Positions 52,101-60,143 of a DNA stretch of 64,000 nt are shown here, piece after piece. Both the position numbers and the translations under genes were made by a program. The notes beneath the pieces were generated by a model. That model was not told the DNA's origin, made no database searches, and saw only the letters and a list, made by a program, of their open reading frames with translations. Source of the DNA: Desulfitobacterium_A sp034927245 (GTDB lineage: Bacteria > Bacillota > Desulfitobacteriia > Desulfitobacteriales > Desulfitobacteriaceae); the NCBI RefSeq assembly GCF_034927245.1, contig NZ_JAYFQK010000024.1:1-64000 (forward strand), in the 5' to 3' direction. Every line of letters starts with the position of its first letter. Positions within the stretch are counted from its first letter, which is position 1.

Positions 52101-52676
52101 TATTTTGAACATGCCGGAATTCACGCGGCGCTGTTCCTCTAGTCCGTGATCTTGGATTTCAAGAAAAAAATTTCCCTTTCCAAAAATCTCTTGATACTCC
52201 AAGGCCGCTTTACACGCACTTTCAAACTGATTTCCTAAAAGATACTCTGAAACTTCCCCTGCCAAGCATGCACTGAGCGCGATCAGTCCTTGGCTATACC
52301 CGCGCAGCAATGTCTTATCTACCCGCGGCTTATAATAAAATCCCTCCACTTGGGCTAGTGTGACTAAACGAACCAGATTATGATAGCCTTCTTCATTTTC
52401 CGCTAGTAAGACCAAATGACGGCTCTTCTCATCTCTTCCCGGAATTCGTTCCTTTCGCCCATGTGGAGCCACATAGACCTCGCATCCGATAATCGGCTTA
52501 ATCCCCGCCTTTTGACAGGCTTTATAAAAATCTACCACCCCGTACATCACACCATGATCAGTGATGGCCAATGATTTCATACCAAGTTCAGCCGCTTGTT
52601 TCACAACCTGCTCAATCCGAGCTGCGCCGTCAAGCAAACTATATTCAGTATGGACATGAAGGTGAACAAATCCCAT
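49191..52676 (-). CDS. dnaE: DNA polymerase III subunit alpha (DnaE)
   Basis: 1161 residues from ATG 52676 (MGFVHLHVHTEYSLLDG); AAGGAGAT is about 9 bases upstream, and a longer reading has no site. Domains: PHP (about 1-280), palm/fingers with MPDIDIDFDP catalytic Asp, the helix-hairpin-helix segment, and the OB fold near 990-1060 (VILGGLVTGYRTTITKKGEMM). The C-terminal about 70 residues (HRSKRSNRKLYLRF) form an OB-like tail. This is the DnaE1-type rather than PolC. Replicative or lesion-bypass role depends on whether PolC is present elsewhere. Confidence 0.94.
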   Translation of the reverse strand: MGFVHLHVHTEYSLLDGAARIEQVVKQAAELGMKSLAITDHGVMYGVVDFYKACQKAGIKPIIGCEVYVAPHGRKERIPGRDEKSRHLVLLAENEEGYHNLVRLVTLAQVEGFYYKPRVDKTLLRGYSQGLIALSACLAGEVSEYLLGNQFESACKAALEYQEIFGKGNFFLEIQDHGLEEQRRVNSGMFKIHEQTGIPLIATNDVHYIKRDDAFVQDVLLCIQTGKTLTDASRMSFSSQEFYLKSEEEMKLLFGEYPEALENTSRIAERCQVDFTFGEHYLPVFQVPEGYTLDTFLRQQCMEAFPTLYPEQTEEQKERLEYELGVISQTGFSGYFLIVADFCHYARTHGVAVGPGRGSAAASMIAYLLGITTVEPLQHDLLFERFLNPERISMPDIDIDFDPEGRERVIQYVTEKYGADKVCQIITFGTMGAKAAIRDVGRVLALPLIRVDKVAKAIPNDPGMTLEKALTVSPDLNKMIEEDPEIKRLYELAQAVEGMPRHASTHAAGVVIAKEPLMNYLPLQKTSDGSFLMTQFPMKTVEEIGLLKMDFLGLRNLTIIQVAVRLIEETHGITLDLRNLALDDPMTYTLLSSGNTTGVFQLESGGMRAVLKELKPTCFEDIIAVLALYRPGPMDQIPEFIRRKHGGEITYLHPELEPILRSTYGIIVYQEQVMQIARNLAGYSLGRADLLRRAMGKKKKEIMVEERQNFIYGSQNEDGDWEIPGAIRLGTTEKEAGDIFDLMAKFAEYGFNKGHATAYAVISYQTAYLKAHYPQEFTAALLSTVMNSSDKVSFYIQDAKSLGIQVLPPDVQKSGVDFTIEGDGIRFGLGAIRNVGVNVVEKIIEARQDGPFTSLYDFCIRVDSKVLNKRVLESLLKAGAFSTLCGRAQGLLGLDQVLEMAQQRQKDRESGQISFFDLSESADEGVTLPEVAEFPERELLNMEKEYLGLYLSGHPLSSVLDKLKTAVSMDIMTCLEAEEDQRVILGGLVTGYRTTITKKGEMMASFVLEDLTDTIEVLVFPRVFAQISGLDNDQILIIEGKFNVRDDEKKLFAEKIYDLDHLPEYRIEQNKGYPSNFTSTHRSKRSNRKLYLRFSQEGTPLLEQVLPVLQKYAGPYPVYFYYEETKKLIQSRQDYWVKDFDALIQTLDHILGKENVAWKVN

Positions 52677-52765
52677 AAAATAGCCATCTCCTTTCTTGTA
52701 CAATGCACCTCTAACTCTAAACATTGTAACAGTGATATCCATAACTTGTCTATTCTAAAAAGTGA

Positions 52766-52798
52766 AATAACAGCGAGTCAAAGGCTCGCTGTTATTAT
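52766..52798 (-). terminator. Terminator of the CBS/hotdog regulator gene
   Basis: AATAACAGCGAG pairs with CTCGCTGTTATT around a 7-base loop; on the minus strand TTTCACTTTTT follows. It lies 23 bases beyond the stop codon. Confidence 0.85.
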
Positions 52799-52820
52799 TC
52801 ATTATTTAACTTTTTTAAAA

Positions 52821-54134
52821 CTAAGTAAGTTTCTTATTGCCCATACGCGCTGCCATCAAGCCTTTAGCCACGAGTGTATCCTCTGCATAAACATCGATTT
52901 CAATGTTGCAATGTTTTTTGGTAACCAGGAGGAGTTTTGCCGTAATTCGCACCTGTGTTCCTACTGCGATCGGCTGCAATTGATAAAGCGTAAAATTCTC
53001 CGTTATTGCATCCAGACGATGTTGCTTACGCAATGCAATATATCCGGCCATATTCATCACCGTGACTAACACACCACAGCTCGCTGAGCCGAACTCGTTG
53101 ATCATGAATTGGGTTATTTCCCCTTCGATCGTTACGTTTTCCGGATCCTCTGCATAGCGGAAGCCGCTTAAGATTAAGTTATCCATAGTTTCACCGAATT
53201 GAGGCTGCTGCTGAACCTGCTGATAGGCTTCCAGTACATCTTGGAGGCTGATAATTCCAATAAGTTTGCCCTGCTCGGCAACCGCAGCTATTTCCCAGCC
53301 TTCCCAGACCATAATACGGGAAACATGAGTAACTGAATCGTCACGCCCTACGACATATGGCTTCGGATTCATCACATCAACCACCGAAGTATTCATCTCG
53401 GCCCCTGCAAGATCTACGGCGGTGATAATACCCACCACCATCATGTCCTCATCAACAACAGGGAAACGGCTGTGATTCGTTTTTTGGGAAAGTTCATACC
53501 AATCCTTAACCGTCGCCTTAGTCGTTAAATATTGAACATCTTTAACCATAATATCCTCGGCGAGTACGATTTCCTTCTCAATCAAGCGATCATAAAGAGC
53601 TCGGTTGATCATTGTTGTTACCGCAAATGTATCATAAGGAGATTGAATAATTGCCAAATTCTTTTGACGAGCTAAATCAAGGACATCTTGCTCAGGGTCA
53701 AACCCCCCTGTAATAAGCAAAGGTAAACCGTGATTTAAAACATAAAGTTGGGCATCATGACGATTTCCTACGATGCAAAGTCCTTCTTCTTCAAGATAGC
53801 GCTCCATGGCATCTATTTCCATCGCCGCAATAACAAATCGATTGGGGGTATGATCCAGACCTTCCGCACCGCAAAGGACAACTCCTTCTACGATTTGAGA
53901 AACTTCACGTAACGTTAAGTCTTCAATCTGTCGTTCTTTAACTCCTTCAATACGTATCGTACCGACCTTAGGTATTGAGCGAACAAAGCCTTTATTTTCG
54001 GCCTCTTTAATTGCCCTGTAAGCGGTCCCTTCACTTACATCCAATTCCCGTGCGATAAAACGCACAGAAACCTTGCTCCCCACAGCAAGGTTCTCAATAA
54101 AGCTTAAAATCTGTTGATGTTTTGTTTGGCTCAA
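52821..54134 (-). CDS. DRTGG/CBS/hotdog-domain regulator (YtoI-like)
   Basis: 437 residues, TTG start with GGGGAG upstream. Order: winged helix-turn-helix (about 13-75, VSVRFIARELDVSEGTAYRAI), DRTGG domain (about 80-190), paired CBS domains (about 193-310) and a C-terminal hotdog domain (about 325-435, MAGYIALRKQHRLDA). The CBS pair likely binds an adenine nucleotide. The hotdog fold suggests an acyl-CoA/thioester ligand. This matches YtoI of Bacillus, a conserved but uncharacterised regulator. It lies next to dnaE as in Bacillus. Confidence 0.88.
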   Translation of the reverse strand: MSQTKHQQILSFIENLAVGSKVSVRFIARELDVSEGTAYRAIKEAENKGFVRSIPKVGTIRIEGVKERQIEDLTLREVSQIVEGVVLCGAEGLDHTPNRFVIAAMEIDAMERYLEEEGLCIVGNRHDAQLYVLNHGLPLLITGGFDPEQDVLDLARQKNLAIIQSPYDTFAVTTMINRALYDRLIEKEIVLAEDIMVKDVQYLTTKATVKDWYELSQKTNHSRFPVVDEDMMVVGIITAVDLAGAEMNTSVVDVMNPKPYVVGRDDSVTHVSRIMVWEGWEIAAVAEQGKLIGIISLQDVLEAYQQVQQQPQFGETMDNLILSGFRYAEDPENVTIEGEITQFMINEFGSASCGVLVTVMNMAGYIALRKQHRLDAITENFTLYQLQPIAVGTQVRITAKLLLVTKKHCNIEIDVYAEDTLVAKGLMAARMGNKKLT

Positions 54135-54231
54135 ATGTATACGCTCCCCACTTATCTACAAACAACTTTAGTATTTATTTAACTGTATTATAACATAAGA
54201 ATTGATTTTCAACCATTACAGCTTACGGATA

Positions 54232-54414
54232 TTATTTAATGTTTTTCTTGCGCTGGGTCATAATTCCACCGATTTTACCGGCATCCTTCGCACTAAGAGA
54301 ATGCCAGCCTTTATCCCGTACTTGATCCAGCAAGCCTAATTCCGCGGCTATTTCGAGTTTTAAAGCTTCGTACGGATCTGTTCGCTTTACTTTCGGGTTA
54401 TTCCCTTTTTTCAT
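54232..54414 (-). CDS. Small acid-soluble spore protein, alpha/beta type
   Basis: A 60-residue DNA-binding spore protein. EALKLEIAAELGLLDQV (about 16-32) and SAKDAGKIGGIMTQR (about 41-55) match the alpha/beta SASP signature. These proteins coat spore DNA and shift it towards the A form. The usual GPR cleavage site is the ELGL region. Present only in endospore formers, so it supports the host assignment. Made in the forespore by sigma-G; no sigma-G promoter was resolved by eye. Confidence 0.92.
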   Translation of the reverse strand: MKKGNNPKVKRTDPYEALKLEIAAELGLLDQVRDKGWHSLSAKDAGKIGGIMTQRKKNIK

Positions 54415-54646
54415 GATTAAAGTCCCCCCCTACTTATCCCATGTTCTAGATAATGTGGACAAATGGGGGTCTTCTGCCCATGCCTATGTTCTAAGCGGCA
54501 ACGTCCATCAATGAGGAAAAAGCAGTTTGCTGTACAATTTTTTTGCGTCATACTCCTCAACTCCTTATTCTCATTTTTGCCGAAATTACGAAAAAAATAC
54601 CCCTTCTTTGATAATAGCCAGCGTTAGCTGTACACAAAAAGCAGAA

Positions 54647-54680
54647 AAGAGCTGCCATTTACCTTGGCAGCTCTTTTCAT
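54647..54680 (-). terminator. Terminator of the MBL-fold hydrolase gene
   Basis: AAAAGAGCTGCC (54647-54658) pairs perfectly with GGCAGCTCTTTT (54667-54678) around an 8-base loop. It lies 18 bases beyond the hydrolase stop codon. Confidence 0.9.
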
Positions 54681-54697
54681 AACGTTTTTTATTAACC

Positions 54698-55402
54698 CTA
54701 ATCAATTCTCAATATTTCTCCGGGTTTTAGCGCAATTCCCTGGCTTTCCGGGAATTTTCGCCTTAGCATTTCATTAAACTCATTCGGATCTTGTTTTATG
54801 TTGGAAAAGGTATTATAGTGCATCGGAATCACACGTTTGGCACGCAAAAGCGTTGCCGCATAGGCTGCTTCTTCCTGACCCATGACAAAATTATCCCCAA
54901 TCGGAAGCATCGCCAGCTCTAGGGGATGACGGCGTCCAATCAGTTCCATATCTCCAAACAAGCCCGTGTCACCGGCATGGTAAAGCCATTTTCCCTCCAT
55001 TTGCAGAAGGAAGCCGCACGCCAAACCTGCATATTCAAAATTATTTTCACTTCCCGGGACTTCGAAAAACGACCCATGCAAAGCCTGGGTTAAACGAACC
55101 GTACCAAAGGTGAACTCATGCTTTCCGCCAATATGCATCGCATGCGCCCTAGCCCCGCAACGCTCACAAAACAAGGCCATTTCATAAACCCCGATTATGG
55201 GTGCACCCGTTCGTTTCGAAATCTCAATAGCATCCCCCAGATGATCCGCATGGCCGTGGGAGACGAGTATCCCATCCAGTTGTTGAATATCCTCAGCTTT
55301 TATATCTGCTTTCGGATTACCCGTTAAAAACGGATCAATCAAGACCCTGCCCCCATACCCGGAAATCTCAAAACAAGAATGTCCATGATAACGAATTTCC
55401 AC
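54698..55402 (-). CDS. Metallo-beta-lactamase-fold hydrolase (UPF0173)
   Basis: 234 residues from GTG 55402 (MEIRYHGHSCFEI), with GGGGAGG 8 bases upstream. Metal ligands: HGHADHLGD (about 52-60), YHAGDTG (HxGD, about 150-156) and the C-terminal IPMHYN. This is the UPF0173/YtkL-like family of small soluble hydrolases without a known substrate. The gene follows the GH18 gene by about 38 bases on the same strand. Confidence 0.9.
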   Translation of the reverse strand: MEIRYHGHSCFEISGYGGRVLIDPFLTGNPKADIKAEDIQQLDGILVSHGHADHLGDAIEISKRTGAPIIGVYEMALFCERCGARAHAMHIGGKHEFTFGTVRLTQALHGSFFEVPGSENNFEYAGLACGFLLQMEGKWLYHAGDTGLFGDMELIGRRHPLELAMLPIGDNFVMGQEEAAYAATLLRAKRVIPMHYNTFSNIKQDPNEFNEMLRRKFPESQGIALKPGEILRID

Positions 55403-55440
55403 TAATGATGCCTCCCCTGTAAGCCAAGCCTCCACTTGGT

Positions 55441-56397
55441 TTACATTTGCTTATATGTCTGCAGCGTTGTCCATAATTCCGGATAACTAAGATTTAATTG
55501 CCAAAGGGCTGCACCGCGAATTCCCCGTTGAATGGCCAGATCTAATTTCTCTTTCAAGCTCCGCACGTCTTCAAAGTAAACGGTATGACGTTTTCCTTCA
55601 CTTTCATAATTGAAAAAGGTGGAATGTTGTTGAGTATCCCATTGCAGCGGCGCCCCCATCCGCCGTGCCAACTCCGTCGCACGCCGGTAACTTATCACTT
55701 TTGCCCCATTGCCGAGAACCCAGTCATACCCATATAAAGGAACACCTATCATTATTTTTTGAGCGGGAATCGTGGTCAAGGCGTAATTAAGGACTTGATT
55801 TACCCATGGCAAAGAAGCTACAGAACCCGGTGAACTACCCGGCCAATGCTCTTCATAGGTCATCAAGATGATCTCATCGACAATTTGCCCCAGAGCCGGA
55901 TAATCAAACGCTCCCCTCCAGATATCAGTTGTATCTTCCCCTGTTTTTGCAGGAACATCCATTGTTACTCGATAATTATCCTGTTTAAATTGGCGGGTCC
56001 AATTATAGATAAGTTGAGTGAAGAGATTTCGATCCCGTACGTCTACTTTTTCAAGGTCAAAATTGACACCATCCAAACGATATGTACTTAACATATTACG
56101 AATATTTTGGTATACCCGATTAGAAAATGCCGGGTCGCGGACTAGCCTAGACATAAGTTCCGCCGAAAATTGCCCTTTCGAATTTAGATTTGAAATCACT
56201 AACAGCGTTTTAATTCCCTTCTGACGAGCCTCATTGACCAGTTTACGGCTGGGTTTTGCTGACAGTTCCCCGTTTTCCTGAATTGAAACCTCGAAGAAGG
56301 CGATTTCATCGAGAAGATACCCGTAGCGCTGAAAATAGGAATACGCTCTTTCCTGTTCGGTTAACCCGGTATAAAACCCCAAAATACTTAGAGGCAT
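55441..56397 (-). CDS. Glycoside hydrolase family 18 protein (spore cortex/chitinase-like)
   Basis: A 318-residue GH18 TIM barrel without signal peptide or LysM domain. The catalytic DxxDxE motif is GVNFDLEKVD (about 113-122: Asp then Glu). ILMTYEEHWPGSSPG and the ending RGIRGAALWQLN also fit. Relatives (YdhD, SleL, YaaH) act on spore peptidoglycan. The start ATG lies behind a ribosome site that is base-paired in a 10-bp hairpin (56406-56442), so translation may be regulated. Confidence 0.89.
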   Translation of the reverse strand: MPLSILGFYTGLTEQERAYSYFQRYGYLLDEIAFFEVSIQENGELSAKPSRKLVNEARQKGIKTLLVISNLNSKGQFSAELMSRLVRDPAFSNRVYQNIRNMLSTYRLDGVNFDLEKVDVRDRNLFTQLIYNWTRQFKQDNYRVTMDVPAKTGEDTTDIWRGAFDYPALGQIVDEIILMTYEEHWPGSSPGSVASLPWVNQVLNYALTTIPAQKIMIGVPLYGYDWVLGNGAKVISYRRATELARRMGAPLQWDTQQHSTFFNYESEGKRHTVYFEDVRSLKEKLDLAIQRGIRGAALWQLNLSYPELWTTLQTYKQM

Positions 56398-56404
56398 AGA
56401 TCAT

Positions 56405-56443
56405 CCCCCCTTTCAAGCAGTTTATGCTACAGAAAGGGGGGAG
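56405..56443 (-). promoter_or_regulatory. Hairpin covering the ribosome site of the GH18 gene
   Basis: CCCCCCTTTC (56406-56415) pairs perfectly with GAAAGGGGGG (56433-56442). On the minus strand the second arm is the AAGGGGGG ribosome site itself, 8 bases before the ATG. No T run follows, so it is not a terminator. Confidence 0.7.
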
Positions 56444-56479
56444 TTTACATTAAAGGCATCTTATCATCAATTTTATAAT

Positions 56480-57508
56480 TTACTTACTGTGCTTTCGAGC
56501 CAATCCCGTCAGCGCCCGGTTACGACGGAGCATGATCGTTAGTATGAAGGTAAAATCCGCAATCAACAACAGTGCTGCCCAAATCCATAAATTAAGTGTT
56601 CCTAACACCGCGGCAATTCCAAAACAGGCACTCATCGCATAGAGCACAAGAACTGCCTGTCTCTGGGAGAGTCCTGCGTCAAGCAAGCGGTGATGCAGAT
56701 GTCCCCTATCGGCTTGTCCTATCGACTGTCCATGAATTTTGCGGCGGATAATCGCGAAGGTTAGGTCCGTAAGCGGCATCCCCAGAACGATCAGGGGAAA
56801 AACCAAACCAAGAACCGTAGCTGTTTTTAATAACCCCATGATTGAAATTCCGCCAATGATATATCCTAGGAACATGCTTCCCGTATCCCCCATGAATACC
56901 TTTGCCGGATGAAAATTATAGAAAAGAAATCCAAGAGCCGAACCCGCTAAGGCTATCGTCAGATGCGCCGGACCAACCTGGTCGATTCGGTTAGCCGACC
57001 AAAATAAGAGGATTGCAGCCATAAAACATATCCCTGCCGCTAATCCGTCAAGACCATCTGAGATGTTTACAGTATTGACAAGCCCGATAACCCAAAAGAT
57101 AGCAAGCAGACCGCCAAACCATCCCAAACGTATTGTTTCAAAATAAGGGAGAGTGATTTGATCCACCGAGAAGCCGAACAATAAGAGTACCGAGGCAGCG
57201 GCAATCTGCCAGAAAAGTTTTGTCCACGGTCGCATATCTTTAATATCATCCCAAAGACCAACCCCAACTATGACTGTGCTTCCAATAAATAAACCCGTTA
57301 GCTCAAAGTCCCACTTTTGTGTAAACACAACAGCCAGCCAGAAAGCGGCATAGATTGCCAGTCCGCCAATTCGAGGGACCGGTCTTTTATGAACATGTCT
57401 GCCTCCCGGTATGGCAATGGCACCCCAACGATGGCCCAAAACCATCGAAATAGGCGTGGCCACGACAGCAATCAAAAGGGCAAGGATAAATGTCCAGATA
57501 TAACTCAT
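56480..57508 (-). CDS. WecA/TagO-like undecaprenyl-phosphate sugar phosphotransferase
   Basis: A 342-residue membrane protein with about ten helices of the glycosyltransferase 4 (MraY/WecA) superfamily. Cytoplasmic loops carry the family motifs VWDDIKDMRPW (about 87-97, DD), NVSDGLDGLA (NxSDGLD), FMGDTGSMFLG and DRGHLHHRLLDAG. It moves a sugar phosphate to the lipid carrier, starting teichoic acid or other glycan synthesis. Start ATG with GGAGGAGG.  It is a single gene here; no other glycan gene is nearby. Confidence 0.9.
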   Translation of the reverse strand: MSYIWTFILALLIAVVATPISMVLGHRWGAIAIPGGRHVHKRPVPRIGGLAIYAAFWLAVVFTQKWDFELTGLFIGSTVIVGVGLWDDIKDMRPWTKLFWQIAAASVLLLFGFSVDQITLPYFETIRLGWFGGLLAIFWVIGLVNTVNISDGLDGLAAGICFMAAILLFWSANRIDQVGPAHLTIALAGSALGFLFYNFHPAKVFMGDTGSMFLGYIIGGISIMGLLKTATVLGLVFPLIVLGMPLTDLTFAIIRRKIHGQSIGQADRGHLHHRLLDAGLSQRQAVLVLYAMSACFGIAAVLGTLNLWIWAALLLIADFTFILTIMLRRNRALTGLARKHSK

Positions 57509-57544
57509 GATTCCTCCTCCGAAATCCGCTTGATTATTGATGCT

Positions 57545-58006
57545 TTAGACAAGACCGGGATATCCCCACTGACGCAAGGCCTCATACGCGATTATAGCAA
57601 CAGAATTTGATAAATTTAAGCAGCGAGCATTTGGGAGCATCGGTAAACGAATCGCTGTATCCGGATATTTGGCAATAATTTCGGGAGCCAGCCCCTTTGT
57701 TTCCTTACCAAATAAGAAGTAACAATTTTGTTCAAATCGGACATCCGTATGTGTACGGGATCCTTTGGTTGTTGCTAAATAGCGGGTTCCTAAAGGATTC
57801 ATTTCTTCAAATTGAGCAAAGTTTTCGTAAATATGAAGATCGAGCTGATCCCAATAATCTAATCCTGCACGTTTTAAATATTTATCCGTAATTTCAAAGC
57901 CTAATGGTTTTACAAGATGAAGGACCGCACCGGTAACCGCACAAAGACGGGCAACATTCCCAGTATTCGGGGGAATCTCCGGTTCGACCATAACGATGTT
58001 TAACAT
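57545..58006 (-). CDS. trmL: tRNA (cytidine/uridine-34-2'-O)-methyltransferase (TrmL)
   Basis: A 153-residue SPOUT methyltransferase. The knot motifs are NVARLCAVTGAVLHLV, FGKETKGL and the C-terminal RLPMLPNARCLNLSNSVAI. It methylates the wobble base of tRNA-Leu, including the CAA isoacceptor encoded at 46264-46350. Length fits TrmL and not the longer TrmH. ATG start; genes on both sides face the same way. Confidence 0.92.
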   Translation of the reverse strand: MLNIVMVEPEIPPNTGNVARLCAVTGAVLHLVKPLGFEITDKYLKRAGLDYWDQLDLHIYENFAQFEEMNPLGTRYLATTKGSRTHTDVRFEQNCYFLFGKETKGLAPEIIAKYPDTAIRLPMLPNARCLNLSNSVAIIAYEALRQWGYPGLV

Positions 58007-58030
58007 TAACTCCTACATTCCCTTCTTAGA

Positions 58031-58249
58031 TTAACCGTGACAGCCTGAGCAATTTCCGCCGCAGTGACTTGAACATCCTCCTGTTGCGCTTGTCCCGGCT
58101 ATTCCCGGACTTGCAAACCCGGAGATTTGGCGTGTAAGCCCAACACGATTACATTCAGAACAGATCAATTCCTGTCCCGATTCACCCATTTTGCACAATT
58201 TTGTCAACTTTGTTCCACATTCCGGACATTTAAACTCATAGATTGGCAT
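58031..58249 (-). CDS. FmdB-family zinc-ribbon protein
   Basis: A 72-residue protein. MPIYEFKCPECGTKLTKLC is the FmdB zinc ribbon start and ICSECN the second Cys pair. The C-terminal part is Gly/Ser/Cys-rich (GGCSSHCGGNCSGCHG), which may bind a metal or cluster. FmdB is a widespread small regulator-like family; the name derives from methylotroph amide genes. The relation to the formamidase gene at 144-1049 is only nominal. Confidence 0.88.
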   Translation of the reverse strand: MPIYEFKCPECGTKLTKLCKMGESGQELICSECNRVGLTRQISGFASPGIAGTSATGGCSSHCGGNCSGCHG

Positions 58250-58416
58250 TCATTTCCAGCCCCCATTGTAGAAGTAATCACCTTCATCGATATATTATAA
58301 CCCATAATTGCTTGAATGCCCAATTTTGTTTACTTTTTCTTGTAGTAGAACAGTCGAAATGATATTATACAATTATATAATTAGAATTCAGTTTATATTG
58401 AGAGGAGGAGCCGCAT

Positions 58417-58911
58417 TTGTTTTCCAAAGAAGACCATAACTTACTTGAACTTATTTCTCAGGATAGCCGATTAACACCTGAAGAACTTTCCATTCAAACC
58501 GGATTAGCACCGGAATATATTAAAGAACGTATCCAACAGTGGGTTGAAGACCGCGTCCTGGTTTACCGTCCGCTTGTGAATTGGGAACGAACGGGAGCTC
58601 AGACTGTTTCTGCACTGATTGAGGTTAAAGTTACTCCACAACGCGGGTTTGGCTTTGATAAAATTGCCAAACGTCTGCAAAAATACCCGGAAATACAAGC
58701 GGTTTATCTAATGTCCGGGGGATTTGATCTGACCCTTATGATTGAAGGCAAAACAATGCAGGAGGTTGCACTTTTCGTCGCCGAAAAGCTTGCACCGCTC
58801 GAACATATTCAAAGCACAGGTACTCATTTTGTTCTTCGCCGCTATAAACAAGACGGAGTTGAACTAATGGGAGAAGAAGAAGCCCTTGCTCGGCTTGTGA
58901 TTTCACCGTGA
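58417..58911 (+). CDS. Lrp/AsnC-family transcriptional regulator
   Basis: A 164-residue protein. Residues 4-55 are the helix-turn-helix (DSRLTPEELSIQTGLAPEYIKERI) and the rest is the RAM ligand domain (VSALIEVKVTP, RLQKYPEIQAVYLMSGGFDLTLMIEG). TTG start with GAGGAGGAG 6-7 bases upstream. Stop overlaps the aminotransferase start (GTGA), so the pair is coupled; it may control that gene and respond to an amino acid. The divergent intergenic region to the FmdB gene should hold the promoter. Confidence 0.9.
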   Translation: MFSKEDHNLLELISQDSRLTPEELSIQTGLAPEYIKERIQQWVEDRVLVYRPLVNWERTGAQTVSALIEVKVTPQRGFGFDKIAKRLQKYPEIQAVYLMSGGFDLTLMIEGKTMQEVALFVAEKLAPLEHIQSTGTHFVLRRYKQDGVELMGEEEALARLVISP

Positions 58912-60068
58912 AGCAATATCTTTCACCGATAGCAAGAGAGCTTCCCCCCTCCGGAATTCGTAAATTCTTTGATTTAGTCTCGACAATGAAAGACGTGATT
59001 TCCCTCGGTGTTGGCGAACCGGATTTTGTAACCCCTTGGACTGTAAGGGAAAGCGGTATTTTCTCGCTTGAGCAGGGTCAAACCATGTATACGAGCAATG
59101 CCGGTCTAATCGAACTTCGTCAGGAGCTTTCCTATTGTATGGCTCGTGATATGGGGGTAGAGTATGATCCTAAGCATCAGATTCTCATCACAGTCGGAGC
59201 CAGCGAAGCTGTCGATTTAGCCATGCGTGCCCTGCTCGGTCCTGGTGATGCTGTTCTGGTTCCGGACCCCGCTTACGTATCCTATGCTCCTTGCGCTGCT
59301 CTAGCCGGCGCTGAGGTGAATTATATCACCACTCACGCCGAAGACGGTTTCCGTTTAAAAGTCGGGGACTTAGAGAAAGCCTATACCCCCAACTGTAAAG
59401 TGTTGGTTCTTTCCTACCCCAATAACCCCACAGGAGCAATCATGACGCGCGAGGATTATTTACCTATCGCTCGTTTCGTCATTGAGCATGATTTAATCGT
59501 TTTATCCGATGAAATTTATTCCGATTTGACTTATGAAGGAACCCATACGGCTTTTGCCAGCATGCCTGATATGAGAAACCGTACCATTCATATCAGCGGC
59601 TTCTCAAAATCCTATGCCATGACTGGATGGCGTATCGGCTATGCCGCGGGGCATCCGGATTTTATTAAAGCAATGACGCGAATTCACCAATACACAATGC
59701 TTTGTGCACCCATTACCGCTCAAATTGCGGCTCTTGAAGCTTTACATTCTGCCGGAAAAGCTAAAGAGGCAATGGTATCGACCTATGACCGGCGGCGGCG
59801 ATTAATGGTGCATGGTTTCCGTAAAATGGGACTGACGTGTTTCGAACCTCTCGGGGCTTTTTATACCTTCCCCAATATCTCCGCAACCGGCCTAAACTCA
59901 AACGATTTCGCCGAACAGCTTCTTCGCGAGGAAAAAGTAGCCGTTGTTCCCGGTACGGCTTTTGGACCCTCGGGTGAAGGCCATATCCGTTGTTCCTATG
60001 CTTATTCAACCGAACAGCTTGAAGAGGCCCTAAAACGCATCGAACAGTTTGTCCAAAAAAGGATTTAG
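58908..60068 (+). CDS. Class I/II aminotransferase (PLP-dependent)
   Basis: A 386-residue fold-type I enzyme of the AlaT/PatA-like group. It starts with GTG inside the TGA of the Lrp gene. GVGEPDFVTPW (substrate loop), NNPTGAI, DEIYSDLTYEG and the PLP Schiff-base lysine in SGFSKSYAMTGWRIGYAAG (about 227-245) are present. The Arg for the substrate carboxylate is in HIRCSYAYS. It likely transfers amino groups among alanine, aspartate or aromatic amino acids and 2-oxoglutarate. Coupled to the Lrp regulator. Confidence 0.92.
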   Translation: MKQYLSPIARELPPSGIRKFFDLVSTMKDVISLGVGEPDFVTPWTVRESGIFSLEQGQTMYTSNAGLIELRQELSYCMARDMGVEYDPKHQILITVGASEAVDLAMRALLGPGDAVLVPDPAYVSYAPCAALAGAEVNYITTHAEDGFRLKVGDLEKAYTPNCKVLVLSYPNNPTGAIMTREDYLPIARFVIEHDLIVLSDEIYSDLTYEGTHTAFASMPDMRNRTIHISGFSKSYAMTGWRIGYAAGHPDFIKAMTRIHQYTMLCAPITAQIAALEALHSAGKAKEAMVSTYDRRRRLMVHGFRKMGLTCFEPLGAFYTFPNISATGLNSNDFAEQLLREEKVAVVPGTAFGPSGEGHIRCSYAYSTEQLEEALKRIEQFVQKRI

Positions 60069-60091
60069 GGTTAAGCATTAAATAAAACTTA

Positions 60092-60143
60092 AGGAACCGT
60101 TGCCAACTGATTAAAGTTTAATGGCAACGGTTCCTATTTTTTT
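60092..60143. terminator. Terminator shared by convergent aminotransferase and queG genes
   Basis: AGGAACCGTTGCCA pairs with TGGCAACGGTTCCT (60122-60135), followed by a T run to 60143 on the plus strand. The queG stop codon (60134-60136) lies inside this hairpin. Confidence 0.9.
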
